A stretch of DNA of 64,000 bases from GAS368 sp965227745 (lineage in GTDB: Bacteria; Verrucomicrobiota; Verrucomicrobiia; Opitutales; Opitutaceae), in contig OZ245769.1 in NCBI GenBank assembly GCA_965227745.1, positions 2,604,001-2,668,000 on the forward strand, given 5' to 3'. The notes beneath the pieces are model-generated. The model made no database searches and was not told the DNA's origin. It saw nothing but the letters and a program-made list of their open reading frames with translations. The translations under genes were made by a program, and so were the position numbers. Below are positions 24,611 through 32,497 of this stretch, piece by piece (the first letter of the stretch is position 1; the number at the start of each line of letters is the position of its first letter).

Positions 24611-27160
24611 TTATCGCGCTACCGCTACGCGACGTCGTTTCGGCAGCAGCGAGACGCCGAGGCGCGTCAGCGCGGCATCCGCCACGAAGAGCGCGGCCCA
24701 CGCGATGAGAGCCCAGGTGCGGATCGAGCGCCAGGCGATGGGGCGCGGGGCGTTCCAGACTTGGGCGAGGTCGAGGCGTTCCTGGCCGCCGCTGCGGGTG
24801 CTGAGCTGGCGGAGTTCGAAGAGGCGCGTGCGGTCGTAGCTCCATTCGACCGAGCCGGCGACGGAGAGCGGGCCAAAGGGCAGCGCGGAGGAGCCGAGGC
24901 GGACGGCGCCGCGCGTCATCTTGCCGGGCGAGAGATCGGTGATGGCGCGGAAGCGGCCGGGCTCGATCTTTTCCCAGACGAGCTGGCGCTGGCCGACGGC
25001 AGCGGACACCCCGCCTGTTTCGGCGAGCGAGGCGACGGGCGGCGTCTGCGTGATCTTGGCATTCCACGAGTCGTCGTAGAGGAGCTCGAGGGTGAGGCGT
25101 TCGCCGTTGACCTCGGTGCGGAGCGCGACGCCGGGCGGGGTGTCGTCGCCGGCGAGCCAGCGCGAAAGGGTTTGCACGAAGTCGCCGTAACCGGGCCACG
25201 CGCGGATGCGCTCGGAGTACGCGCCGCCGAGGGGAAAAGAGACGGCGGCGGTGCGGCCGACGCCGCGTTGCCAGGAAGCGACGAGCGGCGCGGCGTATTC
25301 GTCGGTGGTGACGAGGGAGGCGGTGGCGCCGGGGCGGAGGTAGCTGAGATTATAGCCGTCCACGGTGGCGAGCCACTGAGGCGGGCGCGCGGCGAGCTCG
25401 GCCCAGCCGGGCGTGCCGAGCGTGCCGGTGGCCGTCGTGATAAACGCGGAGCGGGCGATGGAGACGGTCTCCTGCGCGAAGATGGCGGGGAGCTCGGCGG
25501 CGTCGGCGGAGAAGAACATGCGGCCGCCGCCGCGTTGCGCGACCTCCTTGAGAATATCGGCATCGCGATCGGTGTCGGTGCCGAGGCCGATGACGCTGAT
25601 GGTGGCGCCGTCTTTTTTCAGTTCATCGACGGCGGCGAGGTAATCGCCGAGCTGCTGGCGGGAGTCGTTGGCGTCGGCGAAGAGGATGACATGGCGCGTG
25701 CCGGTCTGGGCTTTTTTCAACTCCTCGCGGGCGGCGCGGAGGGCCTGATGGACAACGATGCCGCCGCCCATGCTGACGACGCGGCGCACGGACTCGATGA
25801 TGTGGTTGCGATTGGGGCCGACCTGCGCGAGGGCGACGACCTCGTGGGGCTTCGTATCCACCGCATGGATACTGACGGCGTCCATCTCGCCGAGGAGCTC
25901 GACGGCGCGCGCGGCGCCGGAATTGGCGAGGTCCATCTTGGTGAGGCCGGGGCCGGCGCCCATGCTCATGCTGCCGGAGCGGTCCATGACGATGGCCATG
26001 GCGGTGGCGAGTTTGCGCTGCTCTTTTTTCAACTCCATCGAAACGGGCAGGAGTTCGTCGAGGGCGGAGGCGAAGTAGCCGCCGGAGCCGAAACTATTTT
26101 GGCCGCCGATCATGAGGAGACCGCCGCCCTGCTCGCGGACGAAGAAGTTGAGCGCGGCCATGAACTCGCGGGGGACACGCGGCGCGGGGACATTGTTGAA
26201 GATCACGGCGCGCGCGCCGGTGAGGCGGGCCCCGCTGAGCGTGGCGGGGTCGGAGATGAGCTCGACGGCGAGGCCCTGCGCGCCGAGGAGGGCGACCAAA
26301 GGATCGTCGGGGTAGTTGCTGACGAGGATGACGCGCGGGCCGCCGGTGACCTCGACCCACGCGCCGCCGACGTTGTTTTCGGGATGGGCGTCGGCGGTGG
26401 GCTTGATGCGGGCCTCGTAGCGGGCGGCGCCACCGCCGGTGAGGCGGTCGGTGAGGCGGACGCGGGCGAGGCCGCCGCGGGCTGACGCGGTGCCGCTGGC
26501 GGCGACTTTGCCGCCGCGGGAGATTTCCCAGGGGACCTCGGCATCGCCTTGGCCGGCGATGATGAGCTCGACGAGGAAGGATTCGCCGGCGAGGACGCGG
26601 GGCGGGACGGAGACGCCCGCGACGCGCCAATCGGCGGCGGCGGGCTCGGTGAGGAGGCGGAAATCGAGCGGCACGCCGCTGCGCAGGACTTTATCGGCGG
26701 CGGAGCCGAGGGGCTCGGTGGCAAAGCCATCGGTGATGACGAGAAGGCGCGCGGCGCGGCCGGCTTCCATTTCGCCGAGCGTGTACTCGAGGGCGGCGCC
26801 GGTGCGGGTCTGGTGCGTGGCGCCTTCGAACACGGGGTCGCCGCGGTCGCGGCGCACGGCCTCGCCGGCGAAGTCGACGTAGTGCACGCGGTCGTCGACG
26901 CCACGGGAGCGCTCGAGGATGGTTTCGATTTCGCGGGACTGGGCGGTCATCGCGCCGATGGCGGAATCGGAGCGGTCGGTGAGGACCCAGAGGTCGAGGC
27001 CGGAGCTGGCGAGGCGCAGGCGGGGATCGGCGAGCGCGAGGACGAGGACGAGGAGGCTCGCGGCGCGAAGCGGCTCGTGGAGGCGGAGGCCGCGCCAGCG
27101 CCAGCCGGCGACGACGAGGGCGGGCAGGAGGAAAAACCACTCCGGGGCGCCGAAGGTCAT
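24611..27160 (-). CDS. Large VWA-domain membrane protein with glutamine-amidotransferase-like region
   Basis: The 849-residue protein starts with two hydrophobic segments of the BatA/BatB type (EWFFLLPALVVAGWRWRG), followed by a beta-rich part and a Rossmann-like segment (RVILVSNYPDDPLVALLG ... ARAVIFNNVPA) as in the amidotransferase-like members of this group. A canonical VWA domain (about 390-560) has an intact metal site, VMDRSGSMSMG. A final membrane helix lies near the C-terminus (TWALIAWAALFVADAAL). Its ATG overlaps the upstream Bat gene by four bases. It is the last gene of the MoxR/ABC/Bat cluster. The function is unknown; VWA proteins of this type are thought to work with MoxR ATPases in assembling or inserting other proteins. 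Confidence 0.8.
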   Translation of the reverse strand: MTFGAPEWFFLLPALVVAGWRWRGLRLHEPLRAASLLVLVLALADPRLRLASSGLDLWVLTDRSDSAIGAMTAQSREIETILERSRGVDDRVHYVDFAGEAVRRDRGDPVFEGATHQTRTGAALEYTLGEMEAGRAARLLVITDGFATEPLGSAADKVLRSGVPLDFRLLTEPAAADWRVAGVSVPPRVLAGESFLVELIIAGQGDAEVPWEISRGGKVAASGTASARGGLARVRLTDRLTGGGAARYEARIKPTADAHPENNVGGAWVEVTGGPRVILVSNYPDDPLVALLGAQGLAVELISDPATLSGARLTGARAVIFNNVPAPRVPREFMAALNFFVREQGGGLLMIGGQNSFGSGGYFASALDELLPVSMELKKEQRKLATAMAIVMDRSGSMSMGAGPGLTKMDLANSGAARAVELLGEMDAVSIHAVDTKPHEVVALAQVGPNRNHIIESVRRVVSMGGGIVVHQALRAAREELKKAQTGTRHVILFADANDSRQQLGDYLAAVDELKKDGATISVIGLGTDTDRDADILKEVAQRGGGRMFFSADAAELPAIFAQETVSIARSAFITTATGTLGTPGWAELAARPPQWLATVDGYNLSYLRPGATASLVTTDEYAAPLVASWQRGVGRTAAVSFPLGGAYSERIRAWPGYGDFVQTLSRWLAGDDTPPGVALRTEVNGERLTLELLYDDSWNAKITQTPPVASLAETGGVSAAVGQRQLVWEKIEPGRFRAITDLSPGKMTRGAVRLGSSALPFGPLSVAGSVEWSYDRTRLFELRQLSTRSGGQERLDLAQVWNAPRPIAWRSIRTWALIAWAALFVADAALTRLGVSLLPKRRRVAVAR

Positions 27161-28935
27161 TTGGGTTCAGCGCCTCCTTGACGCGTCCACCAGCTGCCGA
27201 GCATGAGGCCGGCGAGCGCGGCGAGCCACCAGACCGCGAAAGGGTCAGGCTGGGTGTTGCGCTCGATGGCGGATTTTTGCTCGGCGGGAAGATCGGTGGT
27301 GAATTTCTCGGCGGCGTGGAAATCGCTCTGGCGGGCGTCGGCGAATTGGGCGGAGCCGCGGACGAGGAGTTCGTCGCCACGCTTCACGGTGAAGAAGCCG
27401 GGGCGGCCCGGGGCGCGGAGATCGGGACGCTCGGGGACGGTGATGGAGCGCGTCTCGGCGGGGCCGCCGGAGGTCGGCGTGAAGACCAGCGTGAGCAGGC
27501 CGTCGGGCGGCACGCCGGTGAGGGCCACGGCTGAGTTGCAATCGAAGTTGAGCGCGTAGGGTGCGCGCTGGGCGTCGCGCTCGGCTTCGAGGAAACGGCG
27601 CGCGAGGAGGACGGTGGACGGGAGCCGCGCGGCGTTGGACGTGGACCAATCGAAGGCGAGGAAGAGCTTGCGCGTGGCGTTGGGCGCGGGGCGGAGGAAG
27701 GTAAGTTGGTAGCGGCCCTGCCAGAGCAGCGGGACGTCGCCGGGGGCGGGCGAGAAGCCGTACGCGCCGGTGCCGAACCAGCCCTGCCAATTGAGCGCGG
27801 CGACGAGCGGGTCGCGCTCGGGGGTGACGGGCTCGGCGAGGAGCGGGGCCTGCGCGCGCTTGTCTTCCGGGGGCCAGAAGATACCGCCGTGGGTTTCCTT
27901 GGCGGCTTCATCGGGGGCGAGGCGCGCGAGGCGCAAGGTGGTCTTCGCCCCGGCGCTCACGACGGCGACGCCATCGACGTCGCGGGCGAGGCGGCGGAAA
28001 AATTCGGCGGTGGAATCGGTGCCGTCGACTTGGACGACGAGCGGCTTCGGTTGCGGGCGGACGAGCGGCAGGCGGTCGTCGGTGGGGAAGGCGTCGGCGG
28101 AGAGGACGACCGTGACAGCATCGACACCATCGGGGAGACGCGCGGAGATCTCGGTGAGGGCGCCGGGGGCGAGGTCGAGGGATTGCTCGGCGGAGGCGAC
28201 GCCCGCGAGATCGAGATGCCACGCGCGCCGCTGCGGGGTGGCGGAGTGGTTTTTCACGAGGGCGCGCCAGGTGTGGCCGGCGCCATCGCGCGTGACGCTC
28301 GCCCCGGCGAAGCCGACGTTGTCAATCGGGTGGCCGACGCCGACGGCGCGCTGGCCCGGCGGGACTTTGGGGCGGGCGTCGGTGATGAGGAGCGTGCGGC
28401 CCGAGGCGCCGGCGGAACCGTGGGCGATGCGCAAGGCGGGGCCGAGGTCGTGCTCGCCGAGGTCGGGGCGCCAGTTGGCCAGCGCGGCGGAGGCGGCGAG
28501 ACGCTCGGGGCCGCGATAGAGCGGAGGCTGGCGGGGATTGGTGGTCATCACGACCCACGTCGTGCGCGAGGCGAAGCCGGCGGCGAGCGCCATCTCGCGC
28601 TCGGCGGCATCGACGGCCTCGGCGCGAAAGGCCTCCATCGCGGCGGAGGCATCGAGCACGAGCACGATGGTCTGTGCGGACTCGGCGCGGACCCAGCGCG
28701 GCGCGACCAGGACCCACGTGGCGACGAGGACGGCAGCGAGTTGCAGCCAGAACGCGCGGGAGGTTCGCAGGCGATCCCACGTGCGGCCGCGCGCGCTATC
28801 GGGCGCGAGTTTTTCGATGAGGAACCACGTGCTGGTGCGCGCGACCTTGGCGCGCTGCTGGAGAAAGTGGATGGCCACGATCGCGGGCAGACCGAGGAGC
28901 GCCCAGAAACCCGCGGGATTGGAAAAGAGCGGCAT
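27157..28935 (-). CDS. BatA-like membrane protein with degenerate VWA domain
   Basis: The 592-residue protein opens with the BatA N-terminal signature (PF07584): MPLFSNPAGFWALLGLPAIV, followed by HFLQQRAKVARTSTWFLIEK. The VWA-like part begins VLVLDASAAMEAF, where the usual DxSxS metal motif reads DASAA, so metal binding may be lost. A last membrane helix (WWLAALAGLMLGSWW) ends the protein. The start at 28935 shares a base with the DUF58 stop and the frame upstream of it is only antisense to DUF58. It is translationally coupled on both sides. Confidence 0.8.
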   Translation of the reverse strand: MPLFSNPAGFWALLGLPAIVAIHFLQQRAKVARTSTWFLIEKLAPDSARGRTWDRLRTSRAFWLQLAAVLVATWVLVAPRWVRAESAQTIVLVLDASAAMEAFRAEAVDAAEREMALAAGFASRTTWVVMTTNPRQPPLYRGPERLAASAALANWRPDLGEHDLGPALRIAHGSAGASGRTLLITDARPKVPPGQRAVGVGHPIDNVGFAGASVTRDGAGHTWRALVKNHSATPQRRAWHLDLAGVASAEQSLDLAPGALTEISARLPDGVDAVTVVLSADAFPTDDRLPLVRPQPKPLVVQVDGTDSTAEFFRRLARDVDGVAVVSAGAKTTLRLARLAPDEAAKETHGGIFWPPEDKRAQAPLLAEPVTPERDPLVAALNWQGWFGTGAYGFSPAPGDVPLLWQGRYQLTFLRPAPNATRKLFLAFDWSTSNAARLPSTVLLARRFLEAERDAQRAPYALNFDCNSAVALTGVPPDGLLTLVFTPTSGGPAETRSITVPERPDLRAPGRPGFFTVKRGDELLVRGSAQFADARQSDFHAAEKFTTDLPAEQKSAIERNTQPDPFAVWWLAALAGLMLGSWWTRQGGAEPK

Positions 28936-29807
28936 CACGCCGTGGCCTCCACGGCGCCGGAGGCGAAGGCTTCGCCGCCCAACGCCTGCACGAGCGCGCT
29001 CTCGGACGGGATGCCGGCGAACAGCACGCCGCGTCGACGGCAGGCCTCGCGCCAGAGGGCGAAGTGCCGCGCGTAGGCGGCGGCGTAGCGCGTGGCGAGA
29101 TCCTCGTCGATGCGCTGGGTGCGCACGGCGGCGCTCTCGCAATCGGTGAGCTCGACATTGCCGCGCCACGGCAACTCGGCCTCCGCGGCGAGCGTGGGCG
29201 CGAGGAGGAGTCCCACCCCTGCCCCACCGGCCAGCGTGGAGAGAATCGAGGACGGATCGCCGGGAAAGAGGAGATCGGAAATGAGGACCTTCATCGCGCC
29301 GGGACGCCACGGGATCGGGCCGGGGAAGACGGCCTCGGCCGGCGGTGCAGCGGGCTGGCGCTCGCGCCAGCGATCGGCGCGGACCTCATCGGCGGAGACG
29401 ACACGCAAGGTGCGGCCCGCGACGGTGTGAATGCGGACGGGCGCGCCGGCGCGGTCGGCGCACTGCACGCAGAACGCCACGAGTTCATCGGTGCGCGCCT
29501 GCTTGGCGGGCGTGAGCGACATCGACGCGGAGACATCGACGGCGAGATCGACGAACGGCGCGACCTCGGCGCGGTAGAGCTTCATCGTGAGCGCGCCGGT
29601 GCGGGCAAAGGCCTGCCAGTGGATGTGGCGCGGATCGTCGCCGGGGACGTAGGTGCGATGATCCTGAAAATCCAACGAACTCCCCGCGCCCGCGCCGAGC
29701 CAGTTGCCCGACAGCCCGCGCCACGCCTGCCGCGAAAACGGCAGGCGCCAGCGCGCGGCCGCTGCGTGAGCGCCGCGTTGCGCGGAGAAGCCGGTCGCTG
29801 CGCTCAT
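28935..29807 (-). CDS. DUF58 domain protein
   Basis: The 290-residue protein contains the DUF58 hallmark YVPGDDPRHIHWQAFARTG (PF01882), followed by a VWA-like core with VDVSASMSL. DUF58 proteins are almost always encoded next to MoxR ATPases, as here, and are thought to be partners or substrates of them. No membrane helix is visible, so it is likely cytosolic. The start overlaps the ABC permease stop by four bases (ATGA). The gene order MoxR, X, ABC, DUF58, Bat differs from the classic MoxR-DUF58-Bat order by the inserted ABC pair. Confidence 0.88.
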   Translation of the reverse strand: MSAATGFSAQRGAHAAAARWRLPFSRQAWRGLSGNWLGAGAGSSLDFQDHRTYVPGDDPRHIHWQAFARTGALTMKLYRAEVAPFVDLAVDVSASMSLTPAKQARTDELVAFCVQCADRAGAPVRIHTVAGRTLRVVSADEVRADRWRERQPAAPPAEAVFPGPIPWRPGAMKVLISDLLFPGDPSSILSTLAGGAGVGLLLAPTLAAEAELPWRGNVELTDCESAAVRTQRIDEDLATRYAAAYARHFALWREACRRRGVLFAGIPSESALVQALGGEAFASGAVEATA

Positions 29808-31282
29808 TTCGTTTTGAGGCGATCGCGCACGTCGTAGAGCGCGATCTCACGCCAGTAGAGTCGGGAAAAATAAAATGCCGTGGCGAGCACGGCCACCACC
29901 AAGAGACCCTGCCAGTAAATCACGACATCGGTTTGCAAATCGCCGCCCAAGCTGAGCCAGAAACCGGAGACCGGCAGGACCTTGGCGAACGTGAGCAAGG
30001 CGCTGTACTTGAGCCCGAACATCGAGCCGAGACCGGCGGCAATCGCGGCAAACGTACTGAGCGCGCCGAAGACGAGGACGTAGATGCCCTTGACACTGCG
30101 CGGCGAGCGCCGCTCGACCAAGGGCAGCGCCAGCACGGGGCAAACCAAGGCGCCGAGACCGAGCACCGTCATCCAAATCAACTTCGACGGATCGGTCACG
30201 ACGCGCGGCAGGAGCGTGAGCGGAATGACGAGCGCGGCCACCACCAGCACGTACCACAAGGCGCTCTGCCAGCCCGGCAAAAACAGCCGACCCACCACAC
30301 GAAAGAACGGACCGCGGTCGCGCCACGGACGCCAGTGCGCGACCATGGGGCGGCCGACATTGCTCAACTCGATGGCGCAGACGAGGCCGAGAAACAGGCC
30401 GCCGAAGATGAGTTGTCCAATCGCGGCATCGCGCGAACCGAAGAGCGCGCTCAACGGCACGGGCAACAAAATGGCCAGCGGCGCGGCGCGAGCGAGCAGG
30501 ACGTGACTCTCGGCGGGCGGCGCGATGCGGCGCACGGCGGCCACCATAAAGAAAACCGTCACGACGAGTGCATTGAAATAGAAGAACAAGAGCACCTGCG
30601 TGCCGCCCAGGCTCGGGCCACCGACGCCGGCGAACAGGCCGGCGCGCATGAACCCGGTGACATTGGAAAACATCACGACCAACGCGATGGGCAGCACGAC
30701 GCGGACGATCTTAGGCATGCCGGAAGCCCAGAGCCCGGCGGCGGTCAAAACCGCGCAGCCCACGAGCAAACTGCAGCACGCGCCCGCATCGCGCACCAAA
30801 TCGACGGAGCCGCCAAAGTAGCGCACGATGCCATAGGGCAGCATCGCGATGAGCAGCAGCACGGACTGCGCGAGGAGGGAGGTCCATTTACCCGCGACGA
30901 TGCGCCAGGCATTGAGCCGCGTGAGCACGAGCAGATCGAGCGTGCGGGACTCGATCTCCATTTGCAGCGAGCCGAGGGCCCGCGCGGGAGTGACGATCAA
31001 CAACTGGACGGCCATGATGGCCCAGAAAATACTCTCGATCCGCGCGCCGTTATTCGCGCGGGCGGCAGCGTTGGCCGACGCGCTGGCATCGCTCACCACG
31101 AAGATCATCATGATCGCCATGATCGACTGGAAGACGATGAACGCGCCGACGAAGCCGCGCGTGCGCAGGCCCTGACGCAGCTCCTTGACGAGCATGGGCG
31201 GCAGCCACGACGGAAAATCCAGCCGCGCGGCGGGCTTGGGCGCGGGCACAGGGGCGGAGGCGGTGAGACCGACGGTGCTCAT
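29804..31282 (-). CDS. ABC-2 type transporter permease
   Basis: The 492-residue integral membrane protein has about eleven or twelve hydrophobic helices. The N-terminal cytosolic part WLPPMLVKELRQGLRTRGF and the segment SRTLDLLVLTRLNAWRIVAGKW are typical of ABC-2 export permeases of the GldF/Nat type. It presumably pairs with the ATPase encoded 210 bases upstream. The gap between the two holds half of an R1 repeat. Its stop overlaps the start of the DUF58 gene. The substrate is unknown. Confidence 0.82.
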   Translation of the reverse strand: MSTVGLTASAPVPAPKPAARLDFPSWLPPMLVKELRQGLRTRGFVGAFIVFQSIMAIMMIFVVSDASASANAAARANNGARIESIFWAIMAVQLLIVTPARALGSLQMEIESRTLDLLVLTRLNAWRIVAGKWTSLLAQSVLLLIAMLPYGIVRYFGGSVDLVRDAGACCSLLVGCAVLTAAGLWASGMPKIVRVVLPIALVVMFSNVTGFMRAGLFAGVGGPSLGGTQVLLFFYFNALVVTVFFMVAAVRRIAPPAESHVLLARAAPLAILLPVPLSALFGSRDAAIGQLIFGGLFLGLVCAIELSNVGRPMVAHWRPWRDRGPFFRVVGRLFLPGWQSALWYVLVVAALVIPLTLLPRVVTDPSKLIWMTVLGLGALVCPVLALPLVERRSPRSVKGIYVLVFGALSTFAAIAAGLGSMFGLKYSALLTFAKVLPVSGFWLSLGGDLQTDVVIYWQGLLVVAVLATAFYFSRLYWREIALYDVRDRLKTK

Positions 31283-31392
31283 GGGGCGGGGGTGAAATTT
31301 TTAAAGGGGGATTTCACGGAGGGGGCGCGGAGAGGAGGGAGCGAAAGGGGCGCGGTGAAAAATTGGCGGCGGAGGAAGAGCGGGCGTTTTTA

Positions 31393-31420
31393 GACGGCGC
31401 CCGGAGGTCGCCGTCCACCT
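31393..31420 (+). repeat. R1 solitary half element inside the ABC cluster
   Basis: A single R1 right arm (GACGGCGCCCGGAGGTCGCC then GTCCACCT) matches the ends of copies B and C in the same orientation, with no partner arm nearby. It lies in the only sizeable gap (31283-31492) between two genes of the cluster. Confidence 0.7.
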
Positions 31421-31492
31421 TGGCAGATGAGATTTTTTCGGGTGGGTGAATGAGGAAAAAGAAAGGGCGGGCCAGCGGCCCGCGCTCCCGGT

Positions 31493-32497
31493 TTAGGCGG
31501 AGGGAGGCAAGGGGGGTGGCAGGGGCGGCGGGGCGATGACGGTGCCGCGGGGAGCGGTGGGGTCGCGGAGCATGTCGACGAAGGCTTCCTCCAGGCGGCG
31601 GTCTTCGCGGTGGAACTCGGTCACGGCGATGCCATCGGTGACGAGGCGGCGCAGCTCCCCGGCGAGCAAGGCGGGGTCCACACTATCGAAGGTGGCGCGC
31701 ACGCCGTTGCGGCGCTCGTCGATGAGCTTCCAGCCCTGGCGCAGCGTGACCCACTCGACGAGCGGGGCGACGGGGCCATGGACATTGATTTCGATCTGGC
31801 AATTCGCGGTCGCCTCGGGGCCGCGCAAAATGGAATCGGTGTCGCCGTGGTGCATGACGGCGCCGCGATCCATGAAGATGAGGGTGTCGCACATCTCGCC
31901 CAGCTCGGAGAGAATATGCGAACTGATGAGGATCGTCTTGCCGCGCTCACGGAGGACGCGGACGAGATTCTTGAACTCGAGGCGCGCCTTGGGATCGAGG
32001 CCGGCGGCGGGCTCGTCGAGGATGAGGAAATCGGGATCGTTGAGCAGCGTGCGCGCGAGGCACAGGCGCTGATTCTGGCCCTTCGAGAGACGGTCCATCG
32101 GCCGCGTGAGCAGAGTCGCAAGATCGGTAAACTCGGCGACCTCGGTGACGGACTTGATCAAGTCGCGACCCTTGAGCCCATGGGCCCGGCCAAAAAAATC
32201 GAGGTAGTCGCCGACGGTCATATCGCGGTACGGCGCGAATTGATCGGGCATCCAGCCGATGCGGCGGCGGACCTCGTTGGGATGCTCGACGATGTCGATG
32301 CCGCCAATGCGGACCGTGCCGCGATCGGGAATATCGAGCGTGGCGAGCAGACGCATGGTGGTGGTCTTGCCCGCGCCATTGGCCCCGATGAGGCCGACGA
32401 CCTGACCGGCCGGCAGCGTGAACGAGACGCCGTTGACGGCCTTGACGCCCTCGAACCAGCGGAAGAGGCCCTCGACCTCGATAAACGGCGCGCTCAT
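31493..32497 (-). CDS. ABC transporter ATP-binding protein
   Basis: This 334-residue ATPase has Walker A GANGAGKTT (38-46), signature LSKGQ (137-141) and Walker B LILDEPAAGLD (158-168), followed by the H-loop segment ISSHILSELGE. The C-terminal 100 residues form the accessory domain seen in export ATPases of the DrrA/Nat group and end in a Pro-rich tail. The ATG at 32497 overlaps the upstream 868-residue gene by four bases; the open frame upstream of it is only antisense. It should energise the ABC-2 permease encoded downstream. Confidence 0.9.
   Translation of the reverse strand: MSAPFIEVEGLFRWFEGVKAVNGVSFTLPAGQVVGLIGANGAGKTTTMRLLATLDIPDRGTVRIGGIDIVEHPNEVRRRIGWMPDQFAPYRDMTVGDYLDFFGRAHGLKGRDLIKSVTEVAEFTDLATLLTRPMDRLSKGQNQRLCLARTLLNDPDFLILDEPAAGLDPKARLEFKNLVRVLRERGKTILISSHILSELGEMCDTLIFMDRGAVMHHGDTDSILRGPEATANCQIEINVHGPVAPLVEWVTLRQGWKLIDERRNGVRATFDSVDPALLAGELRRLVTDGIAVTEFHREDRRLEEAFVDMLRDPTAPRGTVIAPPPLPPPLPPSA

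Noticed and set aside
24569..26485. A 638-codon plus-strand frame opposite the VWA-849 gene
   Set aside because: Antisense shadow; composition is Ala/Gly/Glu-rich and it runs through the coding sequence of a recognised VWA protein.
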